From NCBI RefSeq assembly GCF_000699445.3, contig NC_067202.1, positions 13,731,924 through 13,795,923 on the forward strand: DNA of 64,000 bases, written 5' to 3'. Positions 54,307 through 64,000 of the stretch are shown one piece after another. The DNA is from Schistosoma haematobium (Eukaryota > Platyhelminthes > Trematoda > Strigeidida > Schistosomatidae). The position numbers and the translations under genes were made by a program. How positions within the stretch are numbered: position 1 is the first letter of the stretch; each line of letters starts with the position of its first letter. The notes under the pieces were generated by a model. The model had not been told where the DNA came from, ran no database searches, and saw nothing but the letters and a program-made list of their open reading frames with translations.

Positions 54307-55974
54307 CAGTCTTCAGTCTTATATGTGAATGTTCAACTTCTAGATAAAAGATCCAAGATTCAATGGTCTACAAGTATAACTTCAATCAGTCCATATTAAT
54401 GAGTGATCATTGTTTTATATTGTAAAAGAATTTGGTTTTATGAAACTGAGATGAAGCATACCACTATGGTTAACAAAGACTAGTTATCAGCTACAATATC
54501 TTTGAGCAAATTTATAGGTTCACACTTAAAATACACTAATTTCCAATCGACTGGAACTACTTCGACCATATAGTCAATCTCACCCAGATGAATATAGCTA
54601 AATAACACAAAGACTTGATGGGAATAAAAGTGATCAGTTCAAGCTAGCTCGTTGTAAATATATTTGATAATGAAGCTTGACACAATCATGATTTGACATT
54701 CATTAGTGTTGGATATCTTACAATTCCAAAAACAAATTGACTGCTTCAGCTTCGATCAATCAGCTTCTTGTACCTTTATGGCAATAAATTAGTCCATTTT
54801 GGCTATTATATAGTTATGAATTAAATGAACTACGAAAATAAGTATTAATTTTCTTATGTCATAAGATATTCATCATAAATAAGGTCTACTGATGAAAGCC
54901 TTTAACTATTGAGTTCATTAATATCCACTTCTGAAGAGAGTTGGAACAAAGAATCTAACAGAATAGCAATAAATTCATTTCATTTCGTATGATTCTTGTC
55001 AGCTGCTAACAACCTATGATATTTAAAAATCATCATTACAAAGTAGGTTTTAATTCCCCACATGTGAAAGAGTTTAGTTGGAATTTACTATGAAGATGCA
55101 ACAGTATAGTATAGCAAGGTTATAAATAAATTTAATAGACTGGATAAAATATTGTAAATATATACCTTATGTGAAAGAACATTGTACAACATTGATTGTA
55201 ACATGAATTCCAAAGGGCTAGAAATAAGTGATTACATAATGAGTAAACGCTGATAGGAATAAAATACACTTATCAAATATATCTTGGATACAATATATCA
55301 GTTCGATACCTTGTAATCTTTCAAGGTGATTAGTAATCAGCCAAACTCCAGTCTTTTGATGTTTACTGAAGCCGTTGCTATCAGGCATCAAAATCTTGAT
55401 TTGTGTATTCAAAAAGAGACGGTTATTAGTTTTTGTTTGCCTTAGTGACAAATACTCCTTCAAAGATATTTTCAACTCTTCCTTGTATTTATTACATCAT
55501 TATGTCCTTCCATTTCGACTGCCTTCTAGATTAGTAATCTTATTTTAATTCACTGAGTTTTACTCATTTTATTCCTATCGGAGTTTACTCATTATGTAAT
55601 CACACACATGGTGATCAAGGGAGCATGTGTTAAGTACATTTAACTAGCCACTCCACTTGAATATACTATAATAATTACATTAAAAGTAGGTTTCTTAAAT
55701 CAAATAAAGTCTATCGATGAAAGTCTCCAACTATTGAATTCATTTATATCAGTTCTATTTCATGATTTAAAAAGTTTATCGAATTATAATTATCATTGAA
55801 TACATCTTTTCTTGGACGTAATTCATTGTTCATAATCTTGTTACAGCGATCATCAACTAGAAACTTAATTATTATTTACCAATATTGAAGAAGACCAGTT
55901 AGTAATATGTTTATTTCAAAGTTAAAATTGATCCATATGTACTGTAAATGAATATATTTTTGGAGTGTCAATTC
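54307..55974. other. Unassigned, with a 36-bp inverted repeat
   Basis: Inverted repeat arms near 55228-55268 and 55560-55604. A short direct repeat (about 54885-54935 and 55705-55755). No gene recognised. Confidence 0.45.
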
Positions 55975-56272
55975 ACAAGTCAATCTAAGTTAAACCAATA
56001 TTGAAAACCGGAAACTACTGGACGGCTGTTTCGTTCTGGTATGGAACCGTTCAGCAGTGCATATCCATGATCCTGCGTGTAGGACTCAAAAGCAGGACAT
56101 TCGGTTCCACGCCCGAACACTTAACCTCTAGATCACTGCACCCGGCATCTAACGGTGTTATTTTATAACTTCAATTGATTCATGACCTTGTCCATTGTCT
56201 AAATTGGATAATTGTCTCCACTCGACACAGATTGAACTTCATTGATTATGGTTTCTCACCAGATCTCCAGAA
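55975..56272 (-). repeat. SINE family B, decayed
   Basis: All modules in order; core mutated. Confidence 0.7.
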
Positions 56273-56507
56273 ATTACATATTCAAGCCAGTCACCATAAA
56301 CTTATATAATCCGCTATGTAAGTGAGGAAACTAAGAATGACTAGAAATCTGTAGTTGTTTAACCGAATGTACACAAGTGTTCTTTTGACCCAAACAATTA
56401 CATGTGTATAAGTAGACATCTTTCAACTAGCATGTCTTGTTTATCACTTCCCATTTACCACTTTTCTTTGAGATGGCATGTGAGTATCTTTAAACGATTT
56501 ATCCCGT

Positions 56508-56622
56508 ATGTGGGATCGTGGATGCACACTACTGAGAAGTCCTATACCAGGACGAATCGGCCATCTAGTGCTTCCAAGTTTTCAATAGTGATCTAGCTTA
56601 GATTTACTCGTGAATTCAACTT
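56508..56622 (+). repeat. SINE family B, ribozyme half
   Basis: CTGAGAA and GAAT; inactive. Confidence 0.7.
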
Positions 56623-56819
56623 TGAAAATACTACGATTTCCACATGTACCCAGAATTGAAAATAAGTTTTCAATAAACAAAAAAAAAACAACCGACTTAT
56701 CTGAAAACAAATTTTTTGAATATTTAGGGGAGAGGGGTGGTGGTGACTGGGATGTATCTGTCCAATTTTATCAGTATCCATAAACTGTATTTTATATTTG
56801 TTCACAATGGTGAACATTC

Positions 56820-57050
56820 ATTGATAATAAGCGAAGATACGCTATGGCGTTTGTCAGCTACTTGGTGTTCATGCAGGAATACTCAAGTTAAATATTCAGA
56901 GGACGATAAATACTGAATGCATCCGCTCTATAGTGATGAATTTTGAGCTATGTCACACAACGTGTCTAACCACTAATCATGATTATTACATGTATCTCAA
57001 CCAAGCAGTCCACATCTATCAATATATCTCATACAAAGAGACAATGACTT
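56820..57050 (-). mobile_element. CR1-like 3' tail, decayed
   Basis: Shares ctaaccactaatcatgatta-type order with 50810-50920. Weak. Confidence 0.4.
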
Positions 57051-57754
57051 TGTGAACTGAAGATACATTCTAGTAAGGTTACCCTGAACTTTCTTCCAAT
57101 CTACCAGTACACCAACAAATATAGTCCATAGAGGTAGGCACCTGTCAAACGTACGTAACCTTAGTCAATAGGAAACCACAAGGTCCAGGTAACTAAAAAC
57201 CACATACCTGATATTGAAATGTTAGGTGGTTTTAAATAGTTCACAGTAAACCCTATTTCATTTAGACCCCATGTTATCTGTTATTCGTTCACAAAGCATA
57301 CTTATAATCATGACAGAACTAATACTTCTTGTGGGATTCGAACAACTGTCACTCATTTTGACCATTTGAGGCGTTGCCAGTGAGCTTCCATTTATTTATT
57401 TATTTTTTCTTCTGAATATATCACTGTACAAACAATACAGTAAAACATTTCATTTCAAACAGATTGATTATTGAAAGATTTTAAATAAACAGAAAATTCA
57501 TTCTTTTCTTTCATTGAAGTGATCAAGTTAAGTGATCTAGTTACTATGATTATGGTGGATGAAAGCTAAACGTTTATTTAAAGGCATTTAATTAGATATT
57601 ACACTTCTTGGCTTCAACAAGAGATGAATTGACCCAAAAAATGGTTTAGAATAATCTGGATCAGAATATCTCAACATAGTTCATATGATGTGACGTCACA
57701 TAGACTAGTGATTTCATTACAATTTGATGTGTATAGATTTCAAATAGTATCAGT
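57051..57754. other. Unassigned sequence
   Basis: A tRNA-like SINE head (minus; gggattcgaacaactgtcac) near 57340-57390 is all that stands out. Confidence 0.35.
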
Positions 57755-58128
57755 TGTTATGACTTTTGTTATTGGCACTATGCCAAATCAATGGTTTGTA
57801 AATCAGTATAAAGCAGCCTAGAGTTAACTCTCAATCCTCATTGATTCTTCTCGCCAGACCAGACCGCATCATACTATAACAATTAAACAGCATCAAGTCA
57901 AAAGTGGCTGTGAGTACAGAAGACTGTAACTAAATGATATGGAATAACTCAAGAACAGTAAATCGTATAATAATAGTAAATAGGTCATATGCAAGCTTAT
58001 GATAAAAGGAATATGTATGTATATATAATACAGTTACTTAATAGTCATACAATAGGAATATATGTAATAATAGCCCACAAATAATTCCTAGCAGTTACTC
58101 CTCATTTATTCTTTGTTAACATATAACA
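57755..58128 (+). mobile_element. LTR-like family G
   Basis: 374 bp, TGTTATGA...ATATAACA. Shares its body with 40279-40750 and 6216-6599. No clear target duplication. Confidence 0.55.
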
Positions 58129-58278
58129 TTAATAAATCCGAGAAACATGACATTAGTCGTTATTCAATAATCAACCAATTGTATATGTTATCTGAGTTCT
58201 AATGGAAGTCAGTCAAGACACAATGGTAATGTCTTTGACTATGAAACTGGATGATGATCCCACTGAAAGTATTAGTTC

Positions 58279-58566
58279 AGTGAGACTATAATTTATGGAC
58301 GACCTTTGAGCGACGCTTAAGTGACCTTGAGGATGTCCACTTAACAACTAAGGTCAAATGAATGTTATAAACGTGTGTAAGGAATTGGAATTATAATTTA
58401 CAGTTGATGATTAAGGTCAGGAACTAGATTTCGGGTTTTCATCATGAATTATCATCAGCTATAATGCCAAAACTATATTTACTGAAATAGATAGATGAAT
58501 TTCTTACCAATATCCGAGATCTGTTATCTTATACGTAATTGGTTCATCCATAAATTTTGGTCTCAT
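58279..58566. mobile_element. MITE-like element with perfect 9-bp target duplication
   Basis: Starts AGTGAGACTATAATTTATGG and ends CCATAAATTTTGGTCTCAT. Flanked on both sides by TATTAGTTC (58270-58278 and 58567-58575). Opposite orientation to the copy at 33564; no coding capacity. Confidence 0.85.
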
Positions 58567-58575
58567 TATTAGTTC

Positions 58576-59089
58576 TTGTAACATTACGTGTACATTTTGC
58601 TGACGAGACCCAAATAGCATGGGAAATAAGTAAAACAAGGTTTCGGGTAAATTATCTTCAATTGCTTTACACTTACTTTTTTCTTTGTGTACTAAACATT
58701 AATTTTCTAAGTTTACCGAGCCGTAAACTTGTTAAAGTTTGAATGATTGGATAATCTAACAAACCGATTATGTAGTCATCTCAATATTCTGTTAGGAAAA
58801 CAATTGGAGAAATTAAAAGACACAAGACCAATATAACTGAAGAGAGTATATCCTAATATTACGTTTATTTGTAATCCACCAATGTTTCGATAGAAATCAG
58901 GACTGGAATTCAACATGATTATATCAACCTAGTTAGATCTACTTCGGTAAAATAAATGTCAACTGTATTCGGTATTAACAGTCCACAATTGAACTTGAAT
59001 GTTAGATTCTATGAACTATAAATGATGTCATATCTTTACAGTTATTTCCAGATCTTGATTGAGTAAAAACTAAAAACTTGAACAACTGT
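58576..59089. other. Unassigned sequence
   Basis: A short ribozyme-like remnant (gctgacgagacccaaatagc) at about 58598-58617 may be family A or C. Confidence 0.35.
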
Positions 59090-59291
59090 CATGTTTCAGT
59101 ATTGGACTCCTCAGTGGCGACACACATTCAAGACCCCAATACTAAAGATAAAACCCCTCACTTCCTGATTTCATAGCAATCACCATTAAGTCGGAATCTA
59201 ATAGTTTCCATGTATAACTTCGCGATATTATACAATGATGTTCCAACAATATGAAAAGGGTAAACGTCTCACATCTGACATGGTTGTATTG

Positions 59292-59336
<45 letters not shown>
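59090..59336. repeat. Family B fragment and (AAT)n microsatellite
   Basis: A minus B fragment (59090-59150); (AAT/ATA)n at about 59291-59332. Confidence 0.55.
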
Positions 59337-59341
59337 CAAGA

Positions 59342-59717
59342 GGTTTCAAGAGGTATTTGCTGAAGTTCTAGTGAGAAGCTATGACCAGTGGAGTTCAACT
59401 GGGTCTGTTGTGAGATAGTAACTCACTGAAGAAAATGTTGGGTGTGTCACTCGTTTTCGTGGATTGGTCGAGGTTAAACATTAACACTGTTGGGTGCCAG
59501 CCAGCTCACTGGTCTAATGATTGAGCGCTCGCTTGCGAGACTGATAGATGCTGGATTCGAATCTCACGAAGCGGGATCGTGGATTCTCACTGCCACATAG
59601 GAGTCCCATAATACGACGAGATGGCCATCCATTGCTTCCACGTTTTCCATGGTGGTCTAGCTTCGATTGACTCATGATATCAAATATTAAAATTACTATA
59701 ATATCCACAAAACCCCT
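59342..59717 (+). repeat. SINE family B, near full length
   Basis: From ttcaagaggtatttgctga through A box region, B box GGATTCGAATC and 3' module to the terminal ccacaaaaccccttctgata. The ribozyme core is interrupted. Confidence 0.85.
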
Positions 59718-60229
59718 TCTGATACAAGTTACTTAAAAGTAAAGAACCCGTAAAGTCATTACAAAATAGATAAATGGCTTGTTTTTTCTTTGGTTTCCAT
59801 GTTTCTTTACATATGCACTTTCGTCATTCTGTGTTTGTATGTAGTTGAATTAGTGATTTATAGAGATATTTGTAATTATCTGATGTTTGTTTGTTTTTCT
59901 CTTCTTGATTTCTACCTTCTTCACACACTCACACTATCTTACATCAAGTAAAAATTGAAAGGTGAAAATCATGTTTTCGTGTCCCCAAAAATATTTAACT
60001 ATCAAGTATCTGGAGGTAGTTTGTGTACTTCATTCAAAAATATTATATTGATTTCCATTACTACTTACCAACAATGCAAACACGATAGTAATCATTGGAA
60101 TATAATAGCATAGACCATCAATTACATAATCTGTATATGCACTATTCGATATTTTCGTGATATTCAAAAGGAATGAATGGTCTATAGAATACTCCATTGG
60201 AAATTGACGATCGATTATCAATCAACATG

Positions 60230-60266
<37 letters not shown>

Positions 60267-60289
60267 GGATAGATGGGACTTTCCAGTTT
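59718..60289. other. Unassigned, with (AGAT)n
   Basis: (AGAT)n at about 60231-60266. No gene. Confidence 0.45.
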
Positions 60290-60520
60290 TGTGTATCAAC
60301 CACCCACACGGAGGAATCGAACCCGCAACTTTTGGTCCTATTCACGGACGTTTAACATCTAAACCACTCATACGGCATCCAACGTATTAATGTCTAGCTT
60401 CAATCAATCCACGGTATTGCGCGAACATCTTCCATTATCTTCGGTGGGTACTTTCATTACACTTGATATAACTGAACTCCTCTAGTTATGGCTCCTTACT
60501 CGAACCCCGGTAATTTCTTC
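60290..60520 (-). repeat. SINE family B, promoter and 5' part
   Basis: Starts inside the B-box side and reaches the 5' module; ribozyme absent. Confidence 0.7.
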
Positions 60521-60587
60521 TCTATGTTAGTAACCAGTGAGTACATGCTGATTATACGTATAACGGCTTGTGGAGTCTACTGAATGT

Positions 60588-60885
60588 TAATAAGATCATA
60601 AATCGATTTTCAATGGTTTGATCACTTCATGATCTCAATAACATTCAAATAATCTCCACAAATTTCCACATTTATAAAAATCAGTTTTTTTCCATTGAAA
60701 AACTGGAAGTACTGGATGGCCGTTTCATCTGATTGTGGGACTCCTCAGTAGTGAGCACCCACGATCCCGCTCGAGGAATTAGAACTCAGGACCTTCCGTC
60801 TTGTGCGTGAACGCTTAACCCCTAGACTACTGAATCGGCATCCAACAGTGTTAATTTTTAGCCTCAACCAATCCGCGATCTCAGT
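60588..60885 (-). repeat. SINE family B
   Basis: 3' module, CTGAGGA core with a broken stem II, B-like and A-like boxes. Confidence 0.75.
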
Positions 60886-60939
60886 CAAAAACTTAATAAT
60901 CTCCACCACCCCATACTGATAATTAACATGTGCTCACTA

Positions 60940-61267
60940 GTGACTAACTTCGTGAGGGAAATTATCGGAGTTCTAGTGAGAAGCCGTGAGCAGTGGAGTT
61001 AATCCATGTCGGGTAGAAACAGGTGTCTACCTTAGTACAACGGAAAATGGTAACGCATCTTGGTGGATTGGTTGAGGTTAGATATCAACATCGTTGGATA
61101 CCAATTCAGTGGATTATAGGTGAAGCTGAAGGCTCTGGATTGAAATCCTGCGAGCTGGATCGTGGATATGCACTCCTGAGAAGTCCCATACTAGGACGAA
61201 ACGGCCGTTCATTGCTTACAAGTTTTCAATGGTGATCTAACATCAATCGGTTCATGATCTTAATCAA
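60940..61267 (+). repeat. SINE family B, near full length
   Basis: All modules in order. Core reads CTGAGAA; GAAA present. It lies head-to-head with the preceding minus copy. Confidence 0.8.
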
Positions 61268-61749
61268 AAAACTTACTAATCTCCCCAACCGTATTACTGT
61301 TAATCAATTTTTTTCCACCCATCAAATCTTCATCTAAAATAGTTTACTTTCACTATTCAACTACAACAAACTGAAATTTGGACAAAAATTTTTTTTGCGT
61401 GTTTATTTTTCTTGTCACAAAAAAAAGTTGACGAAAATATTTTTTTTAATTTTTCTAATTAAATAAGCCCTAATTTAACTGACTTATACAAAACAAAACA
61501 AAACGAAAACAATCCTAAAGGAATCATGTTTACTTTTTCATCTCCTGATAACATCAACATATTTCCACTACATGGAAACTATACATTACTATAGAGGGAG
61601 TCGAAAAAACCTATACATTACTATACTATATCATTAAAAAAAAAGAACTAATCTATCCCAATGTATTTGACAAACATGATAGGGATGTAAAGAACTCTAA
61701 TCTAATTGGTATTAACTTACCAAAATGAATCTCTATGTGTAATCTTGGA
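61268..61749. other. AT-rich, A/T homopolymer tracts
   Basis: Poly(T)/poly(A) tracts and an (AAAAC)n-like stretch near 61491-61506. No other feature. Confidence 0.4.
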
Positions 61750-62226
61750 TAAGTTCACATGGTATTGTTTACTTGTATCTATCGATTGTTTTTAAAGACT
61801 ATAATTGATCAGTTTCTTGTTGGTTTATATATGCATCCTGTGTGGATTGCTTTGATATTGCCTTAGATCATAAGCTTTATAGGCAAAGATGGATAGTGGT
61901 TAATAATGAAAACCTATTTGACGTGCATTTCGTCCTATTCGAGACTCGTCAGCTGTATGTACCTACATCTTAGAGTTGATGTTCACTCTGGAACTCGAAC
62001 TCAGTACCGTTTCTTTCAAACGCAATCACTTTATCCACTTAGCTACTGAGTCATGATAACCACCTGCTTGTGCAATGGGATGAAGTTTTAAATTCACTTG
62101 ATGTTATTTACTTGTATCTTCCCATTGTCATTCAAGACTGTAATTGACCAGTCTCTTGTTGGTATATATGCATCCTGTGCGACTTACCTCAATATTGCCT
62201 TCAGTTACAAGCGTCTATAAGCATAA
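61750..62226 (-). repeat. SINE family A, more than one unit long
   Basis: The non-promoter part appears twice (61750-61870 and 62095-62226) around one promoter/ribozyme part, as expected for a cut from a tandem or circular array. Confidence 0.8.
61915..61960 (-). ncRNA. Hammerhead core (family A)
   Basis: Minus strand: CTGACGA (61952-61946), stem II GTCT/GGAC, GAAA (61931-61928), triplet GTC (61922-61920). Core bases are complete. The stem I return arm is decayed, so efficient cleavage is unlikely. Confidence 0.5.
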
Positions 62227-62457
62227 GTTATTGTAGAAACAAAAAAGAAAAACAAATGTATTTATTCGTTATTTCTTAAAACAAAGGCACACTGACTTAT
62301 CCAAATATTATGATATTCATATAAGAATAAATTTATGTGAGTAGTATATGGATTTATATGTGGAGTAATATTAAACACAAATAAGCTGATCAATTACATC
62401 AATCTGTGAAAGTAAGTTCACAGTAAAAGATTGTGGAAATCGTTGAATTTCATTGAA

Positions 62458-62957
62458 AGCAAAAATCGGTCCAAGTTAAACAATAACTGAAAACTCGGAA
62501 GCACTAGATGGCTGTTCCGTTCGAGTATGGAACTCTTCAATTGTACGTACCCACAATCCTACACGTGATAATCGAACTCACGACCTTTGGTCTCGTGCAC
62601 GAATTTTTAAAATCTCAACCAGTGAGCTGATATTCAGTAGAGTATACTTCTAACTTCAATCAATCCACGATATTGAGCGGATATTTTCCATTGTCCTCGG
62701 TGAGTAACTACCTCACATACGACACAGCTTATTTCCAGTGATCACGGCTTCTCCCTACAACTTTAGAAATTTCCTCTTGAAGCTTGTCGCTAATGAACAC
62801 ATGATAATAATCAGTATGGGGTTGTAGAGCTTGTTGAATTTCGTTGAAATCAAAAACCGACCTAAGTTGGACCACTACATTGTGGACAAAACGGCGGCTC
62901 AGCGCTTCCAGTATTTCAATGATGGTCTAAATTAGATCGGTTCATAATTTTAAAGTA
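62458..62957 (-). repeat. SINE family B, decayed copy plus mini fold-back
   Basis: A near-complete minus copy (62458-62785), then a minus 3' module joined to an inverted one (62845-62957). Confidence 0.65.
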
Positions 62958-63029
62958 TACTTGAGTCAATCTTAGCATTTAAGTACAACCTCATTGCTAT
63001 TGAAGACCAATTATAAAACATATAATCAT

Positions 63030-63350
63030 ATACAGTTGATTGATCACTGAGTAATCACCAGTGTTATGTATATCTAATACTTTTAAATACTTACCAAACT
63101 ATAATTATCAAATTACCCTATGGCCACCAGTCTGAATGACTTGACATCCTCCGTCCTATTTCGGGATGTTAAGACGTTGAAGGTAGTCTACAAGAAATCT
63201 TAAACATAGTAGATAGGATTCGCCACTACTCAATGAGGAATCGATTGTAATCATATCAGTTGTGGTCGAATAGCTAAGTGATGTTATCTTAGTGATTCGA
63301 AACTGAATAATGTAGGTTCGAATCCACCGAGGAGTATTAATTTCTTCTAG
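63030..63350. repeat. SINE family C fragments
   Basis: A minus fragment (63030-63220), then a + tRNA-like head with B box GTAGGTTCGAATCC (63314-63327). Confidence 0.5.
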
Positions 63351-63541
63351 ACTTAATTACTGCCTCTAATTAGAACGAAATCAAAGTTCAGATTAACTTT
63401 CTCCAAATAACAAACATATATGATTAGGTATGAGAAGAATTCATCATTCTCTTTGTAGAATACTCTCAGACTAAACACAGCCAAAGTAAATAATTTATTT
63501 TTATCAGAATAGAGATTTTTAAATATTGTGATAATTTCAAT

Positions 63542-63861
63542 AGTTGAATTCATGATTCGATCTAAGTTAAACCATCATTGAAGACCTAAAGTGTTGTTCA
63601 ATCAGTGTCGTTTGAAGACAATAATCCACTTTAGACAATGGATAAAGTGTTAGGCATAATGAAGGACGTAAACACCGTTGGATACCAGCTCAATAGTCTA
63701 GAAGTTAACAGTTCATGCACTAGGCCGAAGGTTTCGAGTTTGAGTCTCATGTATGCGATCGTGAATCCACACTTCTAAGAAGTATCATACTATGATGAAT
63801 CAGGCATTCAATGCTTCCAGGTTTTTCATGGTGGCCTAGTTTCAATAGACTCATGATCTCA
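63542..63861 (+). repeat. SINE family B, with a minus fragment at its start
   Basis: A short minus 3' module (63542-63592), then a + copy with all modules and a decayed ribozyme. Confidence 0.7.
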
Positions 63862-64000
63862 ACTATTAAAATGGATGATTTCTATATATTTCAATCTGTG
63901 TTTTCAATGAAACCTGTTTAATCACTAGATTATAATTGATGAACTCATAGAATAAAATTTTAACAAAATTATTTGGCCTTAAAACAATATTATTGAATGG

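Noticed and set aside
59282..60270. CRISPR-like or minisatellite arrays
   Set aside because: (AAT)n and (AGAT)n microsatellites with no spacers; eukaryotic DNA.

Overview
The window is AT-rich nuclear DNA from a blood fluke, most likely a Schistosoma species. Three things point there: copies of a Sm-alpha-like, tRNA-promoter SINE that carries a hammerhead ribozyme; degenerate RTE-like, CR1/jockey-like and Penelope-like retroelements of the kinds common in schistosomes; and an intron-rich host gene with short exons and introns of 1 to 4 kb. I cannot fix the species from sequence alone.

Left part (1-28.6 kb, + strand): the 3' half of one host gene, an ASAP-type Arf GTPase-activating protein (ArfGAP with SH3, ankyrin repeats and PH domain). 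I could place eleven coding exons with consistent splice phases on either side of one gap, plus one candidate exon in that gap. In order they encode the end of the ArfGAP domain, three ankyrin repeats with Asn-rich insertions, a Ser/Thr/Asn-rich linker with proline motifs, and a C-terminal SH3 domain ending at a TGA at 26873-26875. The BAR, PH and zinc-finger parts must lie upstream of the window. A T-rich stretch to about 28.6 kb looks like 3' UTR. The introns are crowded with repeats.

Right part (28.7-64 kb): no recognisable conserved gene. One possible two-exon gene for a protein of about 54 residues (43153-48231) is offered at low confidence. The rest is SINEs, LINE fragments, a short inverted-repeat DNA element (MITE-like), LTR-like remnants, microsatellites and unassigned AT-rich DNA.

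Repeat families are named here by letter. A: Sm-alpha-like SINE with hammerhead. B: the most abundant SINE, with a mid-element tRNA-like promoter and a second, differently built hammerhead. C: a SINE with a ribozyme-like remnant. D: a repeat of about 500 bp ending in an (AATAA)-like tail. MITE-like: about 250-290 bp with terminal inverted repeats and 7-9 bp target duplications. G: LTR-like, TGTTRTG...ATATAACA. Retroelement coding fragments (RTE-like, CR1/jockey-like, Penelope-like) are all broken.

The most unusual signal is that families A and B, and in decayed form C, each carry type I hammerhead cores of the same architecture, and that A, B and D repeatedly occur as head-to-head fold-backs. 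One A fold-back has the same internal breakpoint at two loci, so it appears to have spread as a unit.
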